From assembly GCA_963621575.1 (NCBI GenBank), contig CAVFEH010000001.1, positions 62,001 to 126,000 of the forward strand: a stretch of DNA of 64,000 bases. The letters are read 5' to 3'. Origin of the DNA: UBA1724 sp963621575 (GTDB lineage Bacteria; Verrucomicrobiota; Lentisphaeria; Oligosphaerales; Oligosphaeraceae). The translations under genes were made by a program, and so were the position numbers. The notes beneath the pieces were generated by a model. That model was not told the origin of the DNA. It did not search any database and saw only the letters and a program-made list of their open reading frames with translations. Position 1 is the first letter of the stretch. Each line of letters opens with the position of its first letter. Below, piece after piece: positions 26,486-36,256 of this stretch.

Positions 26486-29400
26486 ATGACTACTCCTCCC
26501 TTCGTGCATCTGCACGTACACTCCGACTACAGCCTCCTGGATGGCGCGGAGTCGGTCTCCTCCATCGTCAAGCAGGCGGTGAAGTTCGGCATGCCCGCTG
26601 TTGCCTTGACGGACCACGGCTCCATGAGCGGCGTGTATGCCCTGACCACCGCCTGCGAGGCCCTCGCCCAAGACAAGGAAAATCCCGTGGAGCTGAACGG
26701 CATCGTCGGCTGCGAGTTCTATGTGGCGCCTGGGAGCCACCTGGATCGTTCCTTCACCGAGGCCAACAAGGACCGCTTCCATCTGGTGGTGCTGGCGGAA
26801 AACCACCAGGGCTATGTGAACATGTGCCACCTCTCGCAGGAGGCCTGGCTGAAGGGCTTCTACGGAAAGCCCCGCATAGACTTCGATTTGCTGCGGAAGC
26901 ACAAGGAGGGCGTCATCGTGTTGTCGGCCTGTCTTTCCGGCCAGGTTCAGAAGCTCCTGCTGCGCAACTATGACAAGGAGGCCGAGGAGGTGGCCCGTCG
27001 CTATCGTGATCTGCTGGGCGAGAAGCACTACTACATCGAGCTGCAGGACCACGGCCTGGAAGACCAGCACGCCATCAATGACCGGCTCATCGCCCTGGCC
27101 AACAAACTGGGCATCGGCATGGTGGTCACCAATGACTCCCACTACCTGCGGCAGGAGGACGCCGAGGCGCAGGATCTGATGGTCTGCATCGGCACTCAGA
27201 CCACCATCCTGGACCCCAAGCGCATGCGCTTTGGAACGGACCAGTTCTATTTCAAGAGCCAGGAGGAGATGGCGAAGCTGTTCCCCGCCATCCCCGAGGC
27301 CATGAGCAACACCGTGGAGATCGCCAGCCGCTGCCACGTGCATCTGCCCACCGTGGAGGCCGACCACGCAAACCACTACCCCGCCTATCCCGAGCCCCCC
27401 GTGGAGGGGAAGGATCCCGACCAGGTCCGCGAGGAACACCTCCGGCAACTCTGCCACGACGGCCTTCAGTGGCGGTACCACTTCGACCCCGACAAGGACG
27501 AAGTCACCCCGGAACGACAGAAGATCCTGGATCGCATGAACTACGAGATCGGGATTATCAAGCGCATGGGATTCATCAGCTACTACCTGGTGGTGTGGGA
27601 TTTCCTGCATTACGCGGCGAAGATCGGCGTGCCCCTGGGGCCCGGCCGGGGCTCCGGCGCCGGCTCCTTGGTGGCCTACCTCATCGGCATCACGCACATC
27701 GATCCCCTGCGGTATAACCTGCTCTTCGAACGTTTCCTGAACCCTGAACGCGTCTCTCCCCCGGACTTCGACATCGATCTCTGCGAACGCCGTCGCCACG
27801 AGGTGATTGAATACGTCCGCTCCAAATACGGCGCGGACCGCGTGGTGCAGATCGGCACCTTCGGCACGCTGAAGGCGAAGCAGGTCGTCAAGGACGTGGC
27901 GCGCGCCATGGGGCGTTCCATCGACGAGGGCAACCAGTTCGCCAAACTGATTCCCGCCGATCCGAAGATGACCCTGGACATCGCGTTGAATGGCAGCAAG
28001 AAGCCGCCGATGTACCCTCCCAGTCCGGAATTGAAGGCGAAGATTGAATCGGAGCCCTGGTGCCAGCAGCTCTGGAACTACGCCAAAGTCCTGGAGGGCC
28101 TGAATCGCAACATGTCCATCCACGCCGCCGGCGTCATCATCGGCGACATGCCCGTGGCGGAGGTGGCGCCCATCGCACGCGGCGCGGGCGACGAGCCCAT
28201 CACACAGTTCTCCGCAGGCCCCTGCGAATCCCTGGGGCTGCTGAAGATGGACTTCCTGGGGCTCAAGACCCTCACGCTGATCCAGGATGCCCTGGATCTG
28301 GTTGAGGAGTCCACCGGCATCAAGATCCTCTCCAACGACATCCCCGAGGGGGACGAGAAGACCTATCAGCTCCTGGGCGAGGGCAAGACCATCGCTGTCT
28401 TCCAGCTGGAATCCGGAGGCATGCAGGAACTCTGCCGAAAGTGGCGCCCCACGCGTCTGGAGGACATCATCGCCCTCATCGCAATCTACCGGCCCGGCCC
28501 CATGGAGTTCATCCCCGATTTCCTGGGACGCAAAGAGGGGCGCATCCCCATGGACTACGATGTGCCCGAGATGGAGCCCCTGCTGGCCGAGACCAACGGC
28601 ATCATGCTCTACCAGGAGCAGATCATGCAGGTGGCGCAGGTGGTGGCCGGTTTCACGCTGGGGCAGGCCGACATCCTCCGTCGCGCCATCGGGAAGAAGA
28701 AGATCAAGGTCATGGAGAAGATGAAGGTCAGCTTCCAGAAAGGCTGCCTGGACCATGGCATCAGCAACGAGATCTCCGAGAATATCTGGGCGAAAATCCT
28801 CAAGTTCGCCGGATACGGCTTCAACAAGAGCCACTCCGCCGCCTACGGACTGCTCACCTACCGCACCGCCTTCCTGAAGGCGAACTACCCCGCCGCCTTC
28901 ATGGCCGCCGTGCTCACCAGCGAACTCTCCAATGCCGAAAAGCTGGCCTTCTACCTGAAGGAGTGCCGCGAGATGGGAATCCGGATCCTGCCGCCGGACA
29001 TCAATGTCTGCGGCAGGTCCTTCTCCGTCAGCGGAAAAGATATCCGCTTCGGATTGGCCGCCATCAAGGGCGTGGGCGGCGGCATCGTGGAGACGATCCT
29101 GAAGGAGCGAAAGGCCGGCGGTCCCTTCAAGGGCATGATGGATCTCTGCGAACGCGTTGCGGGCGTCAATTCCCGGCTCCTGGATGCCCTGGTGCGCTCC
29201 GGCGCCTTGGATTGTTTCGGACACCGCCGCGAGGAGCTCCTGGTGGCCATCGAACGCGTCCTCAGCCGCAGCGCCGAGGCCCGGGCCGACCGCAAGAGCG
29301 GACAGCTGGATTTCTTTGCCGCCATGACCCCCGGAAACAAGGAGGACGACGAGGACCTCTACCGCGGCTGCCAGGAACTCCCCTTGGAGACTCTCCTGTC

Positions 29401-30124
29401 GTACGAAAAGGAGCTCCTGGGATTCTTCGTCTCCGGACACCCCATCGACAAGGAAAGGGAGCGCATCGAGACTTACCAGATCGACGACTTGGCGGATCTC
29501 CCCACGCTGCCGCCTCCCGACCAAGAGGTGGTTTTCCGCGCTGGCGCATACATCGCCCACTGCGTGATGAAGATCTCCAAGAAGAGTCAGAAGCCCTTTG
29601 CGATCCTTACGCTGGAAAGCCGCGAGGCTTCCTTCGAGGCACTGCTCTTCAACCGGGAGTACGAAAACACCCTGAAGAACTACCCGGAACTTCTCCAGGA
29701 GGGAAGCATCGCCATCGTGGAGGGAATCGCCACAAAGGAGGAGGAGGAAACCTCCTCCACCCTCAAACTCCACGTCAATAAACTCATCCCCATGGAACAC
29801 GCGGCGGAGTTGTTTACCTCAAAGATTTCCCTGACCATCAATGAAAAGGACGCCACACAGGAAAAAATGGCGCTCTTCCTCCAACTCTGCTCCAGACACC
29901 ACGGACCCGCGGAAATCCATGTCTGCTTGCGATTGGAAAACGGCGAATGCCTCTTCTTCAAACGACAGGGACTTTCCGTGAAGTCCAGCGAACGGTTCCT
30001 CGGTGCACTGGCGAAACTCTTCGGAAAGGAAAACGTGCGGCCCCGCGGAATCAAGGTCCGCCCGCAGGCCCCAAAACGTGGCAGCTATCTCGGCAATGCC
30101 GGTGGCATAGCAAAGGAAGAATAA
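26486..30124 (+). CDS. dnaE: DNA polymerase III subunit alpha
   Basis: The replicative polymerase catalytic subunit, 1212 residues. The N-terminal PHP domain opens with HLHVHSDYSLLDGAE and keeps LTDHGSM. The type-C polymerase catalytic aspartates are in PPDFDIDL (about residues 425-432). Further blocks are YRPGPMEFIPDF, FNKSHSAAYGLLTYRTAFLK, a helix-hairpin-helix region (AAIKGVGGGIVE) and an OB fold near 1010-1090. The length and lack of an inserted exonuclease identify DnaE, not PolC. The leader is a pure CT tract (CCCCTCTCCCCC) with no Shine-Dalgarno; the upstream open extension is non-conserved. A rho-independent terminator follows directly. Confidence 0.97.
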   Translation: MTTPPFVHLHVHSDYSLLDGAESVSSIVKQAVKFGMPAVALTDHGSMSGVYALTTACEALAQDKENPVELNGIVGCEFYVAPGSHLDRSFTEANKDRFHLVVLAENHQGYVNMCHLSQEAWLKGFYGKPRIDFDLLRKHKEGVIVLSACLSGQVQKLLLRNYDKEAEEVARRYRDLLGEKHYYIELQDHGLEDQHAINDRLIALANKLGIGMVVTNDSHYLRQEDAEAQDLMVCIGTQTTILDPKRMRFGTDQFYFKSQEEMAKLFPAIPEAMSNTVEIASRCHVHLPTVEADHANHYPAYPEPPVEGKDPDQVREEHLRQLCHDGLQWRYHFDPDKDEVTPERQKILDRMNYEIGIIKRMGFISYYLVVWDFLHYAAKIGVPLGPGRGSGAGSLVAYLIGITHIDPLRYNLLFERFLNPERVSPPDFDIDLCERRRHEVIEYVRSKYGADRVVQIGTFGTLKAKQVVKDVARAMGRSIDEGNQFAKLIPADPKMTLDIALNGSKKPPMYPPSPELKAKIESEPWCQQLWNYAKVLEGLNRNMSIHAAGVIIGDMPVAEVAPIARGAGDEPITQFSAGPCESLGLLKMDFLGLKTLTLIQDALDLVEESTGIKILSNDIPEGDEKTYQLLGEGKTIAVFQLESGGMQELCRKWRPTRLEDIIALIAIYRPGPMEFIPDFLGRKEGRIPMDYDVPEMEPLLAETNGIMLYQEQIMQVAQVVAGFTLGQADILRRAIGKKKIKVMEKMKVSFQKGCLDHGISNEISENIWAKILKFAGYGFNKSHSAAYGLLTYRTAFLKANYPAAFMAAVLTSELSNAEKLAFYLKECREMGIRILPPDINVCGRSFSVSGKDIRFGLAAIKGVGGGIVETILKERKAGGPFKGMMDLCERVAGVNSRLLDALVRSGALDCFGHRREELLVAIERVLSRSAEARADRKSGQLDFFAAMTPGNKEDDEDLYRGCQELPLETLLSYEKELLGFFVSGHPIDKERERIETYQIDDLADLPTLPPPDQEVVFRAGAYIAHCVMKISKKSQKPFAILTLESREASFEALLFNREYENTLKNYPELLQEGSIAIVEGIATKEEEETSSTLKLHVNKLIPMEHAAELFTSKISLTINEKDATQEKMALFLQLCSRHHGPAEIHVCLRLENGECLFFKRQGLSVKSSERFLGALAKLFGKENVRPRGIKVRPQAPKRGSYLGNAGGIAKEE

Positions 30125-30146
30125 CCAGGAATCCCGCAGGTACGCA

Positions 30147-30177
30147 AGGGGCGCCGAAAGGGCGCCCCCCTTTTCTT
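30147..30177 (+). terminator. Rho-independent terminator after dnaE
   Basis: Stem GGGGCGCC / GGCGCCCC with a GAAAG loop, followed by CCTTTTCTTT. Confidence 0.85.
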
Positions 30178-30451
30178 TGTCAATGAGTTGAGTATTTTCT
30201 CAAATATTTGTCTGGTGCGGGGAGGACAGGATACATTAACACGGCGGCATCCCCTGCGGGGGGGGGAGATTGCCGGCGCACCGTCCTGGGCGGGGCTTTG
30301 CCTCCTTGCGGGGCGCCCGCGCCAAACCATCAGCCGCTTTCCTGTCCAATGCGACGCAGTCGCGGCGCGATTGCCCTTGCTTTCCTGCTTTTTTTTTGCA
30401 GTGGCGAAGCTTTTTCAGCAACCTTCTTGATTGCGCCTGGCGCAGACTTCC
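30178..30451. other. Leader region of the P-type ATPase gene
   Basis: With the terminator this is a gap of more than 300 bp after dnaE. It carries a TTGAG/CTCAA inverted repeat around 30188-30203, a candidate promoter, and a leader of about 210 nt with a T8 run near 30392. No gene is seen. Confidence 0.45.
30208..30237 (+). promoter_or_regulatory. Candidate promoter for the copper-type ATPase
   Basis: TTGTCT (30208-30213), an 18-bp spacer and TACATT (30232-30237). The TTGAG/CTCAA inverted repeat sits just upstream. No classic CopY or CueR box was identified. Confidence 0.4.
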
Positions 30452-32674
30452 ATGGTTTTCCGTTTTTCCATTCAGGGCATGCAGTGTTCTGTATGCCAGG
30501 GCCACGTTCAGAAGGCCGCCTCGGGTGTACCGGGGGTTCACTGCGTGCAAGTGGATTTGGTGAATCACTTGTTGTCCTTGAAGTCGGAGGACGCTTCTTG
30601 TGTGGAGCGTGTGATTGGCGCGGTGACAGCGGCGGGGTATGGCTGTGTCTTGTTGGATGGGACGGGGCAGATGCCTTCTCCAGAGCAGGAGGGCCGGGAG
30701 TTGTTGCGGGTTTTCCTGTGGTCGCTGGTCTTTGCGCTGCCGGTGTGTGTGTTGTCCATGGGCGGGATGTTCGGCGTTTTGCCGGGATGGCTTGCGGGGC
30801 GCCCCTGGATTTCGGCATGGATTCAGTTTGTGTTGGTGTTGCCGGTGTTGTGGCTGAACCGCGGCAAGTTCGCCCGTGGCGTGACGGCGCTGTTCCGGCT
30901 GGTGCCAACCATGGAGAGCCTGGTGGCCTTGGCTGCGGGCGCGGGTTTTGTCTATCCGCTGGTGCGGCTGGCCAACGCGGTATTTGCGGGAGGGGCGTAC
31001 ACGGGCATCATGTTCGAGACTCCGGCCATGCTTCTGACGCTGGTCTCCCTGGGCAAGTGGCTGGAGGGCGGCGCCCGGGGGAGGGCGGCCGGCGAATTGC
31101 AGGCGCTGCGGGATCGCTCGCCCCGTCAGGCGATTCGCGTAAATCCCGACGGCATCGAGGAGGAAGTGCCCCCCGGGAAGCTCCAGCGCGGCGACCGATG
31201 CCGGGTGCGCCCCGGCGCCCTGGTTCCCGCCGATGGACAGGTGGTCTCCGGACACTCCACCGTGGACCAGTCCGCCATCACCGGCGAGTGGATGCCGGTG
31301 GAGAAGGGTCCCGGCGACGAAGTGCTGGGCGCCAGTCTGAACCAGGATGGCCTGTTGGAGATCAGGGTGCGCGCCGCAGGCGAGGAGAGCCTCTTTGGAA
31401 AGGTCATCGCCATGGTGGTGGAGGCGGGTGGCTCCAAGGCGCCCGTTGCACGTCTGGCCGACCGCGTTTGCGCCGTCTTCGTGCCTGCGGTCCTGTTGGC
31501 CTCCCTGGTCACTCTATTGGCATGGCTGCTGACAGGGCACCCCTGGACGCTCGCCCTGGATTACGCGGTGACTGTCCTGGCGATCTCCTGTCCTTGTGCA
31601 CTGGGACTGGCCACTCCTGTGGCAATTCTCGTGGGCACTGGAGTGGCGGCCCGGCACGGCATCCTCTTCAAGAATGCAACGGCCTTGGAAGCCCTCAGCC
31701 GTGTGGACACCGTGGTGCTGGACAAAACGGGCACTCTGACCGAGGGGCGTCCCGCCCTGGAGCGCATTGTGCCCGCGTCCCCCGGTGGAGACGGGGAGGG
31801 CCTCCTGGAGGCGGCCGCCTCTCTGGAACAGGGGTCGCAGCATCCGTTGGGACAGGCGTTGGTCCGCCGGGCGGAGGAGCTCTCTCTGGAGCTCTCCGGA
31901 GTCACGGACTTCCAGAACCATCCAGGCCGCGGCGTCACGGGGAAGATCCGCGGGCGTTTCCTGGGTTGTGGAAATGCCCGGATGCTCCGGGAGGCCGGTG
32001 TGGAACTTCCGGTGGAGGCTGACGACGTGGGGCAGGCCGCCGCCACGCCACTCTATCTCTTTTCCCAGAAGGAGCTCCTGGCGGTCTTTTGGATGAGCGA
32101 CACCCTGAAGCCACAGGCGCGGGAGACTCTCCAGGATCTGAAGGACTCCGGGACCGCCTGCATCATGCTCACCGGCGATCGTCGGCAGGCGGCTCAGGCG
32201 TTGGCGAAGACGCTTCCCCTGGAACAGGCGGAGGGCGGATTGCTCCCCCAGGACAAGGCGCTCTGGATCCAGAATTGGCAGCGGGAGGGTCATTCCGTGG
32301 CCATGGTGGGCGATGGCGTCAATGATGCGCCGGCGCTGGCATCCGCCCGAGTGGGTGTGGCAATTGGCGCGGGCACCGACGTGGCCCTGGATACCGCCGA
32401 CGTGGTCCTCCTGAATCCCTCCTTCCCCGTGGTGGCCACCGCCCGGCGTCTCTCCCAGGCGACTCTCCGCGTGATCCGCGAGAATCTCTGCTGGGCCTTC
32501 TGCTACAACGTTCTGGCGATCCCCTTGGCGGCCGGATTCTTCTCCCACTGGGGCGTCAGCATCCCCCCCTGGACCGGCGCCGCCGCCATGTCGGTGAGCT
32601 CCCTCCTTGTGGTCGGCAATGCCCTGCGACTGCGGCGGTTCCGTCCAAGGATTACGCCGCCAAAGGAAAATTAG
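30452..32674 (+). CDS. copA: P1B-type copper-transporting ATPase
   Basis: 740 residues. One N-terminal heavy-metal-associated domain carries GMQCSVC (residues 9-15). About eight membrane helices follow. The membrane metal site is SCPCALGLATP (CPC near 380), the phosphorylated aspartate is in DKTGTLTEG (near 424), HPLGQAL is the nucleotide-binding His-Pro, and GDGVNDAPAL the hinge. The CPC site with an Asn/Tyr-containing helix 7 (FCYNVLAIPLAAGFF) and MSVSSLLVVGNALRL predict Cu(I) export. The actuator loop reads TGEW in place of the common TGES/TGEP, keeping the essential Glu. The ATG at 30452 is chosen over an upstream TTG because the HMA domain begins there. Confidence 0.93.
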   Translation: MVFRFSIQGMQCSVCQGHVQKAASGVPGVHCVQVDLVNHLLSLKSEDASCVERVIGAVTAAGYGCVLLDGTGQMPSPEQEGRELLRVFLWSLVFALPVCVLSMGGMFGVLPGWLAGRPWISAWIQFVLVLPVLWLNRGKFARGVTALFRLVPTMESLVALAAGAGFVYPLVRLANAVFAGGAYTGIMFETPAMLLTLVSLGKWLEGGARGRAAGELQALRDRSPRQAIRVNPDGIEEEVPPGKLQRGDRCRVRPGALVPADGQVVSGHSTVDQSAITGEWMPVEKGPGDEVLGASLNQDGLLEIRVRAAGEESLFGKVIAMVVEAGGSKAPVARLADRVCAVFVPAVLLASLVTLLAWLLTGHPWTLALDYAVTVLAISCPCALGLATPVAILVGTGVAARHGILFKNATALEALSRVDTVVLDKTGTLTEGRPALERIVPASPGGDGEGLLEAAASLEQGSQHPLGQALVRRAEELSLELSGVTDFQNHPGRGVTGKIRGRFLGCGNARMLREAGVELPVEADDVGQAAATPLYLFSQKELLAVFWMSDTLKPQARETLQDLKDSGTACIMLTGDRRQAAQALAKTLPLEQAEGGLLPQDKALWIQNWQREGHSVAMVGDGVNDAPALASARVGVAIGAGTDVALDTADVVLLNPSFPVVATARRLSQATLRVIRENLCWAFCYNVLAIPLAAGFFSHWGVSIPPWTGAAAMSVSSLLVVGNALRLRRFRPRITPPKEN

Positions 32675-32699
32675 GCCGTCCATCCCACACCGCCTGGGC

Positions 32700-32740
32700 G
32701 CCGCCGCGGGAAGGGCTCTCCCTTTCCGCGGTGGCGTTTC
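32700..32740 (+). terminator. Possible terminator hairpin after the ATPase gene
   Basis: A long stem: 32700-32713 (GCCGCCGCGGGAAG) pairs with 32722-32735 (CTTTCCGCGGTGGC) with G-U pairs. Only a short T tract (GTTTCG) follows, so efficiency is doubtful. Confidence 0.5.
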
Positions 32741-32858
32741 GTATATCTCGCGTGCGCGCGCGACGGAGCACAGCGGGGGAATTATCTTATCTCGTTCCGT
32801 CCAAAAGGACGCCTTGGAAGGCGCCTCAATCCCCCGTGGAATTCCTCCTTCTCCGGTT

Positions 32859-33344
32859 ATGCCGAAATATTACAGCGACAGTGATGAAAAGACCCTCGCC
32901 ATGGGCATGGCCATGGCCTCCATCCTACAGGACGGCATGGTGATCGCGCTGGTGGGTGACCTGGGGTGCGGAAAAACCGTCCTCTCCCGCGGAATCGCCC
33001 GGGGGCTGGGCATCACCGAGGCCGTCACGAGCCCCACCTTCACCGTGGCCCAGGAATACCGCCGGCCCGACGGAAAATTCCTCTACCACCTGGACATGTA
33101 CCGCATCAGCGACGAGCAGTCCGCCCTGGCCTTCGGCATTGACGAATTTCTCTTCCAGCCAAATGCAATCACCCTGGTGGAATGGCCGGAGCAGATCGCG
33201 GGGCTCTTGGAGTCCCCCCGCTGCTACACCATCCGTTTCGAGCATCTGGCGGAGGGACAGCGCTCCCTGGAATTCCAGGGATTCTCTCCCAATGACATCG
33301 TCCGCGCCGCCCGCGCCGCCGGTCTGACGCTGTTGGCGGAGTAG
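32859..33344 (+). CDS. tsaE: tRNA threonylcarbamoyladenosine biosynthesis ATPase TsaE
   Basis: 161 residues. Walker A is GDLGCGKTVLSRG near residue 34, and TSPTFTVAQEY is the switch-I threonine block. YHLDMYR and LVEWPEQI are the further conserved strands, the latter carrying the catalytic-site Glu and Trp. TsaE drives the TsaBDE complex that makes t6A37 on ANN-decoding tRNAs. No tsaB or tsaD is adjacent. The ATG chosen lies just before the family N-terminus, while the open frame extends upstream into the ATPase region. The start lacks a Shine-Dalgarno and is preceded by CTCCTTCTCC. Confidence 0.93.
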   Translation: MPKYYSDSDEKTLAMGMAMASILQDGMVIALVGDLGCGKTVLSRGIARGLGITEAVTSPTFTVAQEYRRPDGKFLYHLDMYRISDEQSALAFGIDEFLFQPNAITLVEWPEQIAGLLESPRCYTIRFEHLAEGQRSLEFQGFSPNDIVRAARAAGLTLLAE

Positions 33345-33431
33345 CCCGCCCATATTCCATTCATTTCACTCCACTTTTTCCATTCTTGCTGCCTTCCCCG
33401 TTTCCCCCGCTGGCAAGGAGTCGTTCCGGTT

Positions 33432-34877
33432 ATGTTGATCTTTCTTTTTGGCATCGCGATGCTGATTGGCGGATACTACACCTACGGCAAGTTTGTGGAG
33501 AGGATCCTGGCGCCCGATGACCGCCTGACCCCCGCCGTGACCCACAAGGACGGCGTGGACTTCATCGTCATGCCCGGCTGGAAGAACATGCTGATCCAGT
33601 TGTTGAACATCGCCGGCGTGGGGCCCGTGATTGGCGTGATCCTGGGCGTCAAGTTCGGCGCCTGCGTCTTCCTCATCATCCCCCTGGGAAACATCCTGGG
33701 AGGCGCAGTCCATGACTTCACGTCGGGCATGATGTCCCTGCGGCACAATGGCGCGAATCTCCCCGGCATGATCCGGGATTCCCTGGGCACCGGAGTCTAC
33801 GCCGTCTTCTCGGCCTTCATGACGCTGCTCCTGCTTCTGGTGGTTGCAGTGTTCATCAACATCCCCGCCAATCTCTTCACCCTCATGTTCCAGGGATCCC
33901 ATGTCTTCTGGATCGCCACCGTCTGCATCTTCATCTACTACATCGTGGCCACGCTCTTCCCCGTGGACAAGATCATCGGGAAGCTCTACCCCATCTTCGG
34001 CGGAATTCTGCTGCTGGGCACCCTGGGACTCTTTGTGGCCATCCTGGGATACCACTCTTTCTGCAACACCGAGATTTTCACGGCCTCCCCCACGCTGGTC
34101 AAACAGTTCCAGGACTTCCGGGCGACCTATCCCGTGCTGCCCGTCCTCTTCGTCACCATCGCCTGCGGAATCCTCTCCGGCTTCCACGCCACGCAGTCGC
34201 CCATCGTGGCGCGCACCATGGGCAGTGAGCGCGAGGCCCGCGCCACCTACTATGGCATGATGATCATGGAGGGCGTTGTGGCCATGATCTGGGCCGCCGG
34301 CGGGTACATCATCTACAACCTCTTCCCGGAGACCTTCGACATCAACACCACCGCCGTGATGCAGAAGATCGTGACCTTCTTCCTGGGAAGCAAGCTTGGC
34401 AATGTCACGCTGCTGGGCGTCATCATCCTGGCCATCACCTCCGGCGACACCGCCATGCGGAGCCTCCGGCTGAGCCTGGGGGAGGTCTTCCACATCCCCC
34501 AGGCCTCCCTTGTAAACCGGCTTCTCCTCTGCCTCCCCCTTGTCGCCATAATCTGCGGACTGCTCTGGTGGTCCAACCTGAGCGCCAAGTCCTTCGGGTT
34601 CCTCTGGAACTACTTCGCCTGGGGGAACCAGATGCTGGCCATCTTCACACTCCTGGCGACCTCCGTCTGGCTCTGGAGACAAAAGAAGAACGCCTGGATC
34701 ACCATCCTCCCCTGCGCCTTCATCACCTTTGTCTGCGTGACCTACATTCTCTGGACCTCGCCCGCCCACCACGGCCCCGCCGGGTTCGGCCTTCCGCTCC
34801 CCGCAGCCTACGCCTTCGGGGTTGTTGCCGCAATCCTCTGGTGCGCCTGGGGATGGCTGCTGGGACATCGGAAATAG
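33432..34877 (+). CDS. cstA: Carbon starvation protein A family transporter
   Basis: 481 residues with about a dozen transmembrane helices. It opens with the CstA N-terminus (YYTYGKFVERILAPDD, then the PGWKN segment and a GPVIGVILG helix) and contains GNILGGAVHDF, GFHATQSPIVART and ITSGDTAMRSLRL, all typical of the family. CstA/YjiY proteins import pyruvate or peptides in enterobacteria; the substrate here is inferred. It is shorter than the roughly 700-residue E. coli form, like the compact CstA of many anaerobes. The ATG is preceded by GGCAAGGAGTCG, with AAGGAG about 13 nt upstream. Confidence 0.9.
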   Translation: MLIFLFGIAMLIGGYYTYGKFVERILAPDDRLTPAVTHKDGVDFIVMPGWKNMLIQLLNIAGVGPVIGVILGVKFGACVFLIIPLGNILGGAVHDFTSGMMSLRHNGANLPGMIRDSLGTGVYAVFSAFMTLLLLLVVAVFINIPANLFTLMFQGSHVFWIATVCIFIYYIVATLFPVDKIIGKLYPIFGGILLLGTLGLFVAILGYHSFCNTEIFTASPTLVKQFQDFRATYPVLPVLFVTIACGILSGFHATQSPIVARTMGSEREARATYYGMMIMEGVVAMIWAAGGYIIYNLFPETFDINTTAVMQKIVTFFLGSKLGNVTLLGVIILAITSGDTAMRSLRLSLGEVFHIPQASLVNRLLLCLPLVAIICGLLWWSNLSAKSFGFLWNYFAWGNQMLAIFTLLATSVWLWRQKKNAWITILPCAFITFVCVTYILWTSPAHHGPAGFGLPLPAAYAFGVVAAILWCAWGWLLGHRK

Positions 34878-35032
34878 CCGCGGGGGAATGCGGAGGTTTC
34901 CTGTGCCCCAATGAGACATTAGGAGGTTCGGCCACCCTTGCGGCGCGGCAAATCGCCGGTTGGCCCGGGGTGGCCCGCTATGGGGAAAAAGAAACTCAAA
35001 TGATTCAGTAATTTATTTTCAATCAGGAAGTT

Positions 35033-36166
35033 ATGCAGTTATTTGCACTCGTTCTCTGTCTTCCGATTTTCTTTGGGGCGATTTTGCCGTTGAAGAAATC
35101 GTTGCGCTGGAAGGCGGCGTTGTCCCTGGTTTTGTTGGCGTTCGCCTTCAAGTTTGAGGTGACAATGCTTCTTGGTGGCGGGCATTTTTTGTCGCCCCAT
35201 TTGCCGGGGTGGCTTGTTTTGTTCCTAGGCTGGGGCTATGGCGTGGTGCTTTTTTATGCGGCATTCATGCTTTTCTGGCTTGTGGTCCAGGGAATCCTTC
35301 TGCCCTTCAAGATGTTTTCCGCGGCAAGACGAAACCAGGCGAACTTGGGACTTTTGTTGTCGGCAATCCTTTGCACGAGCGTGGCGCTGTGCAATGGCCT
35401 CTCCATGCCGCGGGAACACCACATTGCGCTCCCTGTCCAGAATCTTCCGGAACAGGCGGTGGGGTGCCGCGTGGCGGTCCTGACGGATCTCCATGTCGAC
35501 AATATCACCGGGCACAACCGCCTGCGTGCCATTGTGGAGAAGACCATGGCCTGGAAACCGGATCTCATTCTTCTGGTGGGGGATTTCGTGGATGGCACGG
35601 TTCCGGAACGCCTGGATGAACTTCGGCCGCTGTCAGAGCTCGACGCGCCTCTCGGGGTTTGGGGTGTGCCGGGGAACCACGAATACTATTTCGGCTTCCG
35701 CGAATGGATGGATGCCCTGGAGTCTCTGGGGATCCAGATCCTCTTGAATGAGAATAGCCTCCTTTCCAATGGGGTGGCCGTGGCGGGCATTGCGGATCCT
35801 GCTGCGGCGCGAACCGGTGAGACTCCACCGGATGTGGAGAAGGCGTTGCAGGGCGTTCCCGCGGAAACCCCCGTGCTGCTTATGAGTCATCAGCCAAGGA
35901 TGGGCCCCGAGGCCGCAAGGCATGGTGTGGACGCGGTGTTTTCCGGGCATACACACGGTGGAATGCTCGTGGGAATGGATTTGGCCGTAGCCGCCCTCAA
36001 CAACGGCTTTGTCTCGGGAGAATATCGTCTGGCGCCCAAGACGCGGCTCTTTGTCTGCAATGGCACCGGGATCTGGAAGGGCTTCCCCCTTCGGCTGGGA
36101 CACCCCGCCGAAATGCTGTTCATCACGCTGAACGCTTCAACGCCGCAAGAAACGCCGTCAAAATAG
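35033..36166 (+). CDS. Membrane-anchored calcineurin-like metallophosphoesterase (YkuE-type)
   Basis: 377 residues. Three or four N-terminal transmembrane helices (about residues 1-125) are followed by the phosphoesterase domain. The metal-ligand motifs appear in order: DLHVD, GDFVDG, GNHEYY, SHQP and GHTHGG. The domain probably faces the periplasm. Related proteins hydrolyse phosphodiesters such as UDP-diacylglucosamine or are YkuE-like metal-dependent phosphatases; the substrate is not determined. It is flanked by cstA upstream (155 nt gap) and converges with the kinase gene. AGGAAG lies about 5 nt before the start. Confidence 0.88.
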   Translation: MQLFALVLCLPIFFGAILPLKKSLRWKAALSLVLLAFAFKFEVTMLLGGGHFLSPHLPGWLVLFLGWGYGVVLFYAAFMLFWLVVQGILLPFKMFSAARRNQANLGLLLSAILCTSVALCNGLSMPREHHIALPVQNLPEQAVGCRVAVLTDLHVDNITGHNRLRAIVEKTMAWKPDLILLVGDFVDGTVPERLDELRPLSELDAPLGVWGVPGNHEYYFGFREWMDALESLGIQILLNENSLLSNGVAVAGIADPAAARTGETPPDVEKALQGVPAETPVLLMSHQPRMGPEAARHGVDAVFSGHTHGGMLVGMDLAVAALNNGFVSGEYRLAPKTRLFVCNGTGIWKGFPLRLGHPAEMLFITLNASTPQETPSK

Positions 36167-36256
36167 CGAGTCTCCCACGGAGAAAAGCCCCCGGGGAAGG
36201 AATCGGGCCTTGCCTGGATCCCCCTTCCGGGCAAGAACCACCTTCCTCGTTGTGCT

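Noticed and set aside
26384..29800. A 1138-codon open frame opposite dnaE
   Set aside because: Antisense shadow. Compositional bias keeps stops rare, and no conserved domain is present.
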